A stretch of DNA of 64,000 nt from Phyllobacteriaceae bacterium (GTDB lineage: Bacteria > Pseudomonadota > Alphaproteobacteria > Rhizobiales > Rhizobiaceae): positions 267,572-331,571 of the forward strand of contig PAPF01000007.1 of NCBI GenBank assembly GCA_002708825.1, given 5' to 3'. Below the pieces are notes generated by a model. The model made no database searches. It was not told the DNA's origin and saw nothing but the letters and a program-made list of their open reading frames with translations. This document shows, in pieces, positions 35,572-43,727 of this stretch. Both the position numbers and the translations under genes were made by a program. Within the stretch, counting starts at the first letter, position 1. Each line of letters begins with the position of its first letter.

Positions 35572-37019
35572 GACAGCGGGTCCGGCACGGCGGGCCAGTA
35601 GTCGCGCGCCCGCTTGGTATAGGGAATGTTGGCGTAGTCCGGCGTGATCGATCCGGGTGTGGCGACGGGGATGACCCGCGCGGCAATCGGGTTGAAACCG
35701 GCCTGGTAATGGTTGGACGATTTCACGCAGACATAGCGGCGCTTCGACAGGTCGATGCCCAGTTGCTCGAAGGCTTCCGGGTGGAAAGTCTGGCCGCGCA
35801 CGTCATTGATCACGATGTCGATGCCGTCGGCCTCGATCCATACCGCTTCGCCCATGGGGGCGGGCAGGGTGCCGAAGCGCTGCGTCAGGCCGGAGGCGCA
35901 TTTGCGCACCGTGACCGTCAGGTCGAGCGGATCGCCCGACATCGGGCCGCACTTGCCGCCGAGCCGCAGTGCCAGCGTGGCGCCTTCTCCGGCCTCGCGG
36001 CAGATACGCACCGCCACCGGGTCCCAGAAGAGACCTGTGGCGACCGATTTCATGCCGCGGCCGATCATGGCGCGCAGCAGGAAGGTGGCGTCGGACGGCG
36101 CGCCGCCACCGGCATTGTCGGATACGTCGGCAAGCACGACGGGACCGTCTGCCTCGGCCTCGGCCAGGTCGAGCGCACGGTCGATATCGGCCATGTCCGG
36201 CAGAAGCTGATGGCGGATGGCGTAAAGCGACCGGCCAAGCTCTTCGGCCACACGCGCCACCTGGGCCGCGTCGCCATCCACGATGGCGAAGGCGCGCGTG
36301 CCGGTGCGCGGATGGTCGCCCCAGGGAAAGCCGTGCGCGATGGAAAGCGACAGGATGCCGTCCTTGCCCTCGCGCGCGGCCATGGCATCGACGAAGTCGC
36401 GCATCGGGCCGGAGGGCGTCGGCATGGCGAGGATCATGCGGCAGTCGAAATCGCGCATGACCGGGCGGATCCTGCCCGCGGCCGTATCGGCGGCCAGCCG
36501 GAACAGGTCTTCGGCGCGTTCGGGAATATCGATATGGGGATATTCCTTGAAGGCCACCAGCAGCGTGGCCTGCGTGAGCATGGTTTCGGTCAGGTGGCAA
36601 TGCGGGTCGAGCAGGCCGCCGATCACCGCCTCCGGCGCGGCGGCCCGGCAATGGGCGATCAGGTCGCCCTCGCAATCGTCGTAACCGTCGGCGATCATCG
36701 CTCCGTGCAGGGCCAGCAGCACGATGTCTGCCCCGCCGCAGCGCTTCAGGTCGGCCACGATCTCGTCGCGGAAATCCTCGTAGACCTTGCGCACCGTCGG
36801 TCCGGCCGGCTGCGCATGGGCGGACAGGGATTCCACCACATCCCAGCCTTTCGCTTCCGCTGCCGCGCGCCAGAAATGCAGCGGTGCGGTGAAATATTCC
36901 TTCGGATGGGCTGTCGCGTCGCCGTGGCGGATGCCCGCTTCAGCGAAGCTCAGAGTGCCGGTCGGCAGCGGCGAGAACGAATTGGTCTCGGTGCTCAGCC
37001 CCGCGATGAAGACCTTCAT
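35568..37019 (-). CDS. M81-family metallopeptidase (MlrC-like)
   Basis: A 483-residue protein of the M81/MlrC family, whose founder degrades linearised microcystin, a peptide with D-amino acids. The family motif ETNSFSP (11-17), ALHGAM (His about 105) and the metal motif DPHCHLTETM (D138, H140, H142) are visible, with a SDNAGGGAPSD segment in the second half. Most family members are uncharacterised. It is co-translated (4-base overlaps) with the TRAP small permease gene upstream and the alpha/beta hydrolase gene downstream. A zinc hydrolase acting on an imported amino-acid derivative is a reasonable guess. Confidence 0.88.
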   Translation of the reverse strand: MKVFIAGLSTETNSFSPLPTGTLSFAEAGIRHGDATAHPKEYFTAPLHFWRAAAEAKGWDVVESLSAHAQPAGPTVRKVYEDFRDEIVADLKRCGGADIVLLALHGAMIADGYDDCEGDLIAHCRAAAPEAVIGGLLDPHCHLTETMLTQATLLVAFKEYPHIDIPERAEDLFRLAADTAAGRIRPVMRDFDCRMILAMPTPSGPMRDFVDAMAAREGKDGILSLSIAHGFPWGDHPRTGTRAFAIVDGDAAQVARVAEELGRSLYAIRHQLLPDMADIDRALDLAEAEADGPVVLADVSDNAGGGAPSDATFLLRAMIGRGMKSVATGLFWDPVAVRICREAGEGATLALRLGGKCGPMSGDPLDLTVTVRKCASGLTQRFGTLPAPMGEAVWIEADGIDIVINDVRGQTFHPEAFEQLGIDLSKRRYVCVKSSNHYQAGFNPIAARVIPVATPGSITPDYANIPYTKRARDYWPAVPDPLS

Positions 37020-37579
37020 TGTGCTTGTTTCCCTTGTGTCGCGATGGCGCCGGGCGCAGGCTCTCCGGCGAGGCCCGCCGCCGAAATGGCCAGGAGATGT
37101 ATGAGAATGATCATGAAGGCGACCGGCACGGCGGCCGTGAACCAGATCATGGAGATGTCGAGCATCTCGCCCTGGCGCCCGAGGCTGCGGCCCAGAAAGC
37201 CGCGCGCCATGTTCATGCCCGGCGCAAAGAGCGAGAACCAGAGCACGGGCGCCGCGAAGAGAACCACGCCGGCGGCGCGCAGAAGCGTCAGCGCCGCGCC
37301 CGCACGGCCGCCGATGGCGAGCATGGCTGGAAACAGCACCGGATTGGCGCCCGCGCGGAAGGCGCAGGAGGCGCCCAGCATGCCGGCCCAGACCATGGCC
37401 CGGCGCGCCAGTTCCTCCGTCCAGATGGGCGGTGAGGCGAAGATGTAGCGCGCCACGGTCTGCCACAGCGCCGCGCCCAGCATCACGAAGAGCGCGGCCA
37501 CCGCCAGAACCATGGCGATTCGGTCGATCCCGGCCGACAGGCGGCCGAGACCCTTGGCAAGGCGATGCATCGCCGTCAT
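37016..37579 (-). CDS. TRAP transporter small permease (DctQ)
   Basis: A protein of about 187 residues with four membrane helices, the DctQ pattern (TVARYIF...WTEELARRAMVWAGMLG). It forms the TRAP membrane complex with the DctM subunit encoded at 38601. ATG 37579 overlaps the dctP stop (ATGA); an upstream in-frame start would reach further into dctP and is less likely. Confidence 0.88.
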   Translation of the reverse strand: MTAMHRLAKGLGRLSAGIDRIAMVLAVAALFVMLGAALWQTVARYIFASPPIWTEELARRAMVWAGMLGASCAFRAGANPVLFPAMLAIGGRAGAALTLLRAAGVVLFAAPVLWFSLFAPGMNMARGFLGRSLGRQGEMLDISMIWFTAAVPVAFMIILIHLLAISAAGLAGEPAPGAIATQGKQAQ

Positions 37580-38547
37580 TCGCCCTTGGCCTTGCGCCAT
37601 TCGGCAAGCTGGTCGGCGGTGATCAGCCCGCTGTCATAGGTGGCTTCGGAGGCCTTGCGGAATTCAGCGCGCGCCTCGTCCGACAGGTTCACGACCGATA
37701 CGCCCGCCGCCTTCAGCTTGTCGATCACGCCGGCCTGCGTCCCGAGCCAGTCGCGGTTGGCCTTGTCGGCTGCTGCGATGGCGTCGTCCACGGTCTTGCG
37801 GTCGGCGTCCGACAGGCCCTCGTACCATTGTTCGGAAATGATTGCGATGCGCAGCGACGGCGCCACGGCGGCATCGGTGAAGTGCTTGATGAAATCGGTG
37901 TGGCCGAACAGCAGTGGCACGAAGGCCGGGTTGAGATAACCGTCGGCAACGCCGGTCTGCAAGGCGTTGGGCACTTCCGCCCAGCTGACGATGGTGCCCG
38001 ACGCGCCCCAGGTCTTGTAGAGCTCGATCTGGCTCTCATCCAGCGCGCGCATCCGCAGGCCTTCCATGTCGGCCAGCGAGTTCACGTCGCGCTTGGTGTT
38101 GAAGATGCCGGTGGCCGGACCGACGGTCGTGACCGCCGCCACGCGCACGCCGCCCGGCGTGGTGCCCTCGTTGATGCGCGCCAGCATGCCGCCATCATAG
38201 AGCGCGCGGTCCACCTCTTCCATGTCGGCGAAGAAATAGGGCAGGCGCAGGCCGTAGATCAGCTTGTCCAGCGAACCGACGATGTTGAGCGGCGCCATGA
38301 CCACCTCGACGAGGCCCTGGCTGACCTGGTCGAACACCTCGGCATCGCTGCCCAGCGCGCCGCGCTGGAATTCCTCGGCCTTCATGCCGTTGGCGTTGAG
38401 GTGTTCGGTGAAGGCATGCGCCCAGACATAGCTGCCGGAGCCTTCCAGGTCCGGCGGGCTGTCAAGCGAGACCTTGACCTGTGCCATGGCGCCCGAGGCC
38501 ATGGCCATCGCCGCCGCGAATGCGGCCAGAAATGCAAAACGTTTCAT
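37576..38547 (-). CDS. TRAP transporter substrate-binding protein (DctP)
   Basis: A 323-residue periplasmic solute-binding protein with a signal peptide ending near SGAMAQ. The core shows GALGSDAEVFDQVSQG, the carboxylate-contacting Arg in LRMRALDES, and AEVPNALQTGVADG, typical of DctP. The ligand is an organic acid or amino acid of unknown identity; genes around it suggest a D-amino-acid-type or peptide-derived compound. ATG 38547 is preceded by AGGGAGA. Confidence 0.92.
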   Translation of the reverse strand: MKRFAFLAAFAAAMAMASGAMAQVKVSLDSPPDLEGSGSYVWAHAFTEHLNANGMKAEEFQRGALGSDAEVFDQVSQGLVEVVMAPLNIVGSLDKLIYGLRLPYFFADMEEVDRALYDGGMLARINEGTTPGGVRVAAVTTVGPATGIFNTKRDVNSLADMEGLRMRALDESQIELYKTWGASGTIVSWAEVPNALQTGVADGYLNPAFVPLLFGHTDFIKHFTDAAVAPSLRIAIISEQWYEGLSDADRKTVDDAIAAADKANRDWLGTQAGVIDKLKAAGVSVVNLSDEARAEFRKASEATYDSGLITADQLAEWRKAKGE

Positions 38548-38600
38548 TGCGCGTCTCCCTGTTTTCCTTGATTGATCCGTTGGTTGCGAAGTGGCGCGGT

Positions 38601-39890
38601 TCATCCTCCCCCCGCCAGTCCGAATGCGCGCGGCAGCGCCAGGCTGATCTGCGGAAAGGCGACCAGCAGCGCCAGAACGGCAATTTCCACCAGCACGAAC
38701 GGCATGACCGCCCGCGCCAGCCGCCAGTAATTCACGCCCGTCACCGTGGTCACCATCAGCAGGCAGCCGCCCAGCGGCGGCGAGACCAGCCCGATGCACA
38801 GGTTGAAGCAGAGCACGATGCCAAGGTGAACGGGATCGGCGCCCTGCGCAAGCGCGGTGGGGGCGAGCAACGGCACCAGCAGCGCAAGCGCCACGGGAAT
38901 GTCCAGGAACATGCCGGCGATGAGGAAAAGCACGTTCAGCACGATCAGGTAGCCCACCGGCCCGAGCCCCATGGCTTCCACCATGGCCGAAATGGCTTCC
39001 GGCACACGCTCCAGCGCGCTGAGATGGCCCAGTGCCGAAACGGCGGCGATCAGCAGGAAGATTGCGCCCGACAGCATGGCGGTGCGCCGGAACGCCTGCC
39101 ACACCGCATCCATTCCCATGCGCTCGTAGTGATAGCCGCCGGCCCAGGCGACAGCGACGGCCACGGCAGCAGCTTCCGTTGGCGTCATCAGGCCGAACAC
39201 GATGCCGCCGAGGATGATGGCGGGTACGAGGAGCGCCGGGATGGCATGGGTGAGGGCGGGCAGGAGGGGCGGCACGTCGCCCGCTTCCAGCCTCGGATGG
39301 CCGTATATCCGCGCATAGATGGCATTGGCAGCCATCAGTGACGACGCAAGCAGGAGGCCGGGCACGATGCCGGCGATGAAAAGCGCCGTGACCGACGTGC
39401 TCATCAGCGCGCCGTAGAAGATCAGGATGATCGACGGCGGGATGATCGGCCCGATGATGGAGGAGGCCGCGGTGATGGCACTGGCATATTCGAGATCATA
39501 GCCGCGTTCGCGCATGGCCGGCACCAGCGTATTTGACACCGCCGCGGAATCGGCCACCGCCGAGCCCGAAATGCCGGCAAAGAAGACGCTTGTCATGATG
39601 TTGACGTGCCCGAGGCCGCCACGCAGCCGCCCGACCATCGCCATGGCGAGGTCGATCAGCACCCGCGTGATGCCGCCCCGGTTCATCAATTCGCCGGCAA
39701 GGATGAAAAGCGGCATCGCCATCAGCGCGAAGACGTCGATCTTGGAGAAGATCTGCTGCGGCAGGATGGCGAGATAACGGGTGTTGTCGGTGGCGATAAA
39801 GGCGAGGACGGCGGCCGCGCCGATGACATAGGCAATGGCAAGGCCGGAGGCCAGCAGGACGATCCCGATGGCCAGCACAGCCCAGATCAT
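38601..39890 (-). CDS. TRAP transporter large permease (DctM)
   Basis: A 429-residue protein with about 12 membrane helices. It has the TRAP DctM landmarks FAGISGSAVADSAAVSNTLVPAM, SIIGPIIPPSI and GLVSPPLGGCLLM (shown in part). It overlaps the flavoprotein stop by four bases, and a 53-base gap separates it from dctP, which is enough for an extra ribosome site to raise DctP output. Confidence 0.92.
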   Translation of the reverse strand: MIWAVLAIGIVLLASGLAIAYVIGAAAVLAFIATDNTRYLAILPQQIFSKIDVFALMAMPLFILAGELMNRGGITRVLIDLAMAMVGRLRGGLGHVNIMTSVFFAGISGSAVADSAAVSNTLVPAMRERGYDLEYASAITAASSIIGPIIPPSIILIFYGALMSTSVTALFIAGIVPGLLLASSLMAANAIYARIYGHPRLEAGDVPPLLPALTHAIPALLVPAIILGGIVFGLMTPTEAAAVAVAVAWAGGYHYERMGMDAVWQAFRRTAMLSGAIFLLIAAVSALGHLSALERVPEAISAMVEAMGLGPVGYLIVLNVLFLIAGMFLDIPVALALLVPLLAPTALAQGADPVHLGIVLCFNLCIGLVSPPLGGCLLMVTTVTGVNYWRLARAVMPFVLVEIAVLALLVAFPQISLALPRAFGLAGGG

Positions 39891-41032
39891 TGTCCGATCC
39901 CCTTCCGGGCCGGGCTGAGCGCTTCCGCGGTCACCCCTTCGGCCGCGATGTCTTCGGGCAGCGGCTGTTTCAGCACAAGTGCCGCCGCCGCGCGCGCCGC
40001 CGCCGGTGCGCTCTGGATGCCGTAGCCGCCCTGTCCGGCCAGCCAGAAGAAGCCTTCCGCGTCAGGCGCGAAGCCGATCACCGGGCACTTGTCGGCGACG
40101 AAGGAACGCAGGCCCGCCCATTTGTGCGCGATGCGCCGCACCGGAATGTCGAAAGCCGTCTCGATCCGGTCCACGCAGATGGCGATGTCGAGTTCTTCCG
40201 GCTGCGCGTCGCAGGGCGGGGAGGGCGTCTCGTCGGCGGGCGAGATGAGCAGCAGGCCGGCATCCGGCTTGATGTAGAACCCTTCCTCGGCATCGACCAC
40301 CATGGGCCACAGGTTGGGCCGGTCCGGCTCGTGCCCGGCAGGCGGATCGATGAGCAGGGCGGTGCGCCGCTTCGGCACCAGGCCCACCGGCGCCACTCCG
40401 GCCATGGCGGCGATCTCGTCGGCCCAGGCCCCGGCCGCGTTGACCACCGTGGCCGCGTGGAACCGCTCGCCGCCGGCCTCGACCGTCCAGCCGCCATCCT
40501 CGCGCGCAATGGATGTCACCTCGACCTTCGTCCGCAATGTCCCGCCATGCGCCTGGAAGGTCTTGAGATAGTGCTGGTGCAGGGCGTCGACGTCGATATC
40601 GGCGGCGCTGGCGTCGATCAGCGCGCCGGCCAGATAGTCCGGGCGGATCAGCGGCATCATGGAAAGCGCCGCCTCCCGCGTCAGCGGTCGCACGGCATCG
40701 CCAAGTTCCTCCGCAAGGTCTTCCAGCACCGCCAGTTGCCCTTCATGGGCTGCGAAGATCACGCCGCGTTCCTTCAGGAGCGGTTGCCCGATGAAGGGGC
40801 TTCCGGGATTGCGGAAGAAACCGTGCGAGGCGCGCGAAAGCGCGCGGATCACCGGCGGTCCGTAGGCGATGGTGAAGAGGGCGGCGGAACGGCCGGTCGT
40901 GTGATAGCCGGGCCGGTCCTCGCGCTCCAGCAGAAGCACATGCGCCTGGCTGGCGAGTTCGGCAGCCACCGAAGCGCCGGCGATCCCTGCGCCGATGACG
41001 ATGATGTCGTGCTTCTCCGGCTGATGCGTCAT
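39887..41032 (-). CDS. FAD-dependent D-amino-acid dehydrogenase, DauA-like
   Basis: A 381-residue DAO-family flavoprotein with the FAD motif VIGAGIAGASVAAEL (about 12-26). Several segments closely resemble Pseudomonas D-arginine dehydrogenase DauA as I recall it: EDRPGYHTTGRSAA, ADIDVDALHQHYL, VPKRRTA, GLRSFVADK and FFWLAGQGGYGIQ. DauA converts D-Arg, D-Lys and other D-amino acids to 2-oxo acids and ammonia. First gene of an eight-gene minus-strand operon and divergent from the XRE-cupin regulator gene. Exact substrate is inferred only at family level. Confidence 0.87.
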   Translation of the reverse strand: MTHQPEKHDIIVIGAGIAGASVAAELASQAHVLLLEREDRPGYHTTGRSAALFTIAYGPPVIRALSRASHGFFRNPGSPFIGQPLLKERGVIFAAHEGQLAVLEDLAEELGDAVRPLTREAALSMMPLIRPDYLAGALIDASAADIDVDALHQHYLKTFQAHGGTLRTKVEVTSIAREDGGWTVEAGGERFHAATVVNAAGAWADEIAAMAGVAPVGLVPKRRTALLIDPPAGHEPDRPNLWPMVVDAEEGFYIKPDAGLLLISPADETPSPPCDAQPEELDIAICVDRIETAFDIPVRRIAHKWAGLRSFVADKCPVIGFAPDAEGFFWLAGQGGYGIQSAPAAARAAAALVLKQPLPEDIAAEGVTAEALSPARKGIGQ

Positions 41033-41066
41033 GCTTTCCTCTCTCCGGGAAGAACGCTAACACCGA

Positions 41067-41103
41067 TTTTCCGATTGGAAAAGTGGATTTTCCAAAAGGA
41101 AAA
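41067..41103. promoter_or_regulatory. Tandem palindromic operator between dauA-like gene and XRE regulator gene
   Basis: Two copies of TTTTCC-N4-GGAAAA: 41067-41082 (spacer GATT) and 41088-41103 (spacer AAAA). Centres are 21 bp apart, two helical turns. It is the likely binding site of the adjacent XRE-cupin regulator, controlling both divergent units. A weak TTTGCC-N18-TAGGAT promoter for the regulator lies directly downstream (41108-41137). Confidence 0.75.
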
Positions 41104-41162
41104 ACGGTTTGCCGTGTGCGAACGGGCGGAATAGGATCATGCCCGCATTGCGGGAATGGATG

Positions 41163-41747
41163 ATGAGCGAAAACGGAAAGACTGACAGCCAGCGGATCGC
41201 CTTCGGGCACCAGATCCGCAGGCTGAGGCGGGAGAAGGGCTGGACGCTGGCGCAGGTGGCCGAGCGCTCGGGCCTCGCGGTGTCGACCATTTCGAAGGCA
41301 GAGCGCGGCGTGATCGCGCTGACCTATGACCGGCTGTCACAATTGGCCCACGGCCTTGAAACGGACATGGCGGCGTTCTTCGCCGCAGGCGGCAGCCGTT
41401 TCGAACCGGGCGGCTTCGCCGTGGCCCGCAAGGGCGAGTTCAGCCGACAGGAAACCAGGAACTACGTCTACGAGATGTTGTTTCCGGAGGTCTGGGACAA
41501 GGCGATGACCCCGATGATGGGCACGCTGAAGGCCCATGACATCAAGGATTTCGAAGAATTCGTCCGCCATTCGGGGCAGGAATTCCTGCTGGTGCTTGAA
41601 GGCGTCGTGACCGTGCATCTGGAAGGGCGCGACCCGGTCGTGCTGAACGAAGGCGATTCCATCTATTTCGACAGCGCGCGCGGCCACCTCTATGCCTCCG
41701 AGGACGAGCGCGATGCGCGCATCCTGGTGGTTTGCGTCGCGCCCTGA
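41163..41747 (+). CDS. XRE-family regulator with C-terminal cupin domain
   Basis: A protein of about 194 residues: N-terminal helix-turn-helix (QIRRLRREKGWTLAQVAERS, then GLAVSTISKAERG) and a C-terminal cupin barrel (HSGQEFLLVLEGVVTVHLEG, then NEGDSIYFDSARGH). Regulators of this kind sense amino acids, polyamines or small carboxylates through the cupin. Two ATGs are adjacent (41160, 41163); the second has better spacing to GGGA. It is divergent from the DauA-like/TRAP operon, with the double palindrome between them, and convergent with the AidB-like gene. Confidence 0.9.
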   Translation: MSENGKTDSQRIAFGHQIRRLRREKGWTLAQVAERSGLAVSTISKAERGVIALTYDRLSQLAHGLETDMAAFFAAGGSRFEPGGFAVARKGEFSRQETRNYVYEMLFPEVWDKAMTPMMGTLKAHDIKDFEEFVRHSGQEFLLVLEGVVTVHLEGRDPVVLNEGDSIYFDSARGHLYASEDERDARILVVCVAP

Positions 41748-41759
41748 GGGGGCAGTGCC

Positions 41760-43427
41760 TCAGGACAGGCCGGTGTCGATTTCCGCCAGGTGCCGGTCGA
41801 GGATGGCATCCACGTCGATCTCTTCCGGCAGGACGCCGAACATGTGCCCGCCAGCGCTGCCCAGTCGCGTCGCGCAGAAGGCCCGTGCCACCGGTTCCGG
41901 CGCGAAGCGGACGAGCAGGGCGCCCTGGAGGACGAGCGCCAGGCGTTCGACCAGCAGCCGGCCCGCGCCTTCGCCAATCGGTCCTTCCAGCATGGCCCTC
42001 ACGTCGTCGGCGGCCCGGTCCAGATCGCTGTCGCGGCCGAGCGCCGGTTCGATGGCCGAGAAGAGCGCGTCGAGCGCGCCGGGTTCCTTGTGCAACGTGC
42101 GCAGGGCATCGAGCACGATGACATTGCCGGAGCCCTCCCAGATCGCGTTGAGCGGGGATTCGCGGAACAGGCGCGGCATGGGCGTTTCCTCCACATAGCC
42201 GACGCCGCCATGACACTCCATGCATTCAAAGACGAAGTTCGGATTGCGCTTGGTCAGCCAGTATTTGGCCAGCGCCACCGCGATGCGGGCAAAGGCTTTC
42301 GATTGCGGATCGGTTCCGCCGAACATGCGCGCCACATGCGCGCCCAGCACCACCGCGGCCTCGTATTCCACGGCAAGATCGGCGATGACCAGGCGCATCA
42401 GGGGCTGGTCGATCAGCGTCTTCTGGAAGGCGCGCCGCCCGCGCACATGGTTCAGCGCCTGGATGAAGGCCATGCGCATGATGCCGACCGTTCCCGCCAC
42501 GGTGCCAAGGCGCGTGTGGTGGACCATGTCGATGATGACATTCACGCCGCGCCCCTGTTCGCCGAGAAGGATGGCGAAGGCATCGTGATATTCGATTTCG
42601 CTCGACGCATTGGATTTGTTGCCGAGCTTGTCCTTCAGCCGCATGACGTGAATGCCGTTGCGCCTGCCTTCCGGCGTGATGCGCGGCACGAGGAAGCAGG
42701 AGAGGCCGGCATCGGTATAGGCGAGCGTCAGGAAACCGTCCGACATCGGCGCCGAGCAGAACCACTTGTGCCCGACGAGACGGTAGTGCCCGGCGTCCGC
42801 GTCGATCGGATAGGCACGGGTCGAGTTTGCGCGCACGTCACTGCCGCCCTGTTTCTCGGTCATCGCCATGCCCATGGTGATGCCGGCTTTTTCGCCGATG
42901 GGCTTGAGATCCGGATCGTATTGTCCGCCGAGGATGCGCTCCAGCCAGGGCCGTGCCGGGCCGCCCTGCTGCTTCAGCGAGGCGACGACGGCATAGGTCA
43001 TGTTGATCGGGCACATGGTCCCGGCCTCGGCCTGTGTGAACAGGGCCAGCAGGCCGAAATGGCCGACATGGGATGACGGATCGTCCACCGTCCAGGCCAC
43101 GTCGTGGATGTTGTGCTCCATCGCGAGCGCCATGAGGTGATGGTAGGAGGGGTGGAAGCGAACCTCGTCGAGGCGCCGGCCATAGCGGTCGAAGGAGACG
43201 AGTTCCGGCCCGTGCCGGTTGGCAAGGTCGCCCCATTCCAGCACGCGTTCGGACCCTGCATCCGCGCCGAGCCGCGCCATGCGCTCATCGAGCCAAGCGC
43301 CGGCCTCCCGCCGGATCGCGTCGCGCATTGCCGGATCGTTCAGATAGAGATTGCGCCCGGCATAGAAGTCCGGCTGGTTGGCGACCTCGTGCGTTTCAAG
43401 CTCGATTGCTGGCGCGAATTTCGGCAT
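41760..43427 (-). CDS. Acyl-CoA dehydrogenase, AidB-like
   Basis: A 555-residue acyl-CoA dehydrogenase-fold flavoprotein of the long AidB-type branch. Typical features: FHPSYHHLMALAMEHNIHD, MTEKQGGSDVRAN (FAD/substrate site), GHKWFCSAPMSD, ECMECHGGVGYVEE, and IWEGSGNVIVLDAL with the usual catalytic Glu region. AidB of E. coli is induced by alkylation damage; other members act on branched-chain acyl-CoA. Which applies here is unclear. ATG 43427 follows GGGAGGAAGAG. The gene is divergent from the ThDP enzyme gene, sharing a 300-bp region with a strong palindrome. Confidence 0.9.
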   Translation of the reverse strand: MPKFAPAIELETHEVANQPDFYAGRNLYLNDPAMRDAIRREAGAWLDERMARLGADAGSERVLEWGDLANRHGPELVSFDRYGRRLDEVRFHPSYHHLMALAMEHNIHDVAWTVDDPSSHVGHFGLLALFTQAEAGTMCPINMTYAVVASLKQQGGPARPWLERILGGQYDPDLKPIGEKAGITMGMAMTEKQGGSDVRANSTRAYPIDADAGHYRLVGHKWFCSAPMSDGFLTLAYTDAGLSCFLVPRITPEGRRNGIHVMRLKDKLGNKSNASSEIEYHDAFAILLGEQGRGVNVIIDMVHHTRLGTVAGTVGIMRMAFIQALNHVRGRRAFQKTLIDQPLMRLVIADLAVEYEAAVVLGAHVARMFGGTDPQSKAFARIAVALAKYWLTKRNPNFVFECMECHGGVGYVEETPMPRLFRESPLNAIWEGSGNVIVLDALRTLHKEPGALDALFSAIEPALGRDSDLDRAADDVRAMLEGPIGEGAGRLLVERLALVLQGALLVRFAPEPVARAFCATRLGSAGGHMFGVLPEEIDVDAILDRHLAEIDTGLS

Positions 43428-43609
43428 GCTCTTCCTCCCGGAAAGGTACTTGCCCTTCCGTGATACTTCCTTTGACGTAACCGTCAATGGTGAATTGCTG
43501 CCATCGGGCGTCCATGCCCGGATGGTGATCTTGCGCACGGCCATCGCGCCGTGGAGCGGTTCAATGCGCGCAACCAGCACGAGCGGCCGCTTTCAACAGG
43601 CATTTTGCA

Positions 43610-43629
43610 CGCATCTTGTGCAAGATGCG
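43610..43629. promoter_or_regulatory. 20-bp palindrome between AidB-like and ThDP-enzyme genes
   Basis: CGCATCTTG (43610-43618), TG, CAAGATGCG (43621-43629): a perfect 9+2+9 inverted repeat inside a 300-bp divergent intergenic region (43428-43727). Nothing else with gene character is seen in that gap. Most likely an operator of an unlinked dimeric regulator. Confidence 0.6.
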
Positions 43630-43727
43630 CGCTATTCTTGCAGGAAAGGCAGTCGAGGGTCTGGTCGGGACGTCTTCCGGCGTTGCGAAGGCTTCACCCG
43701 GCGAAGCCGCAAGAGGGATCGAAGAGC

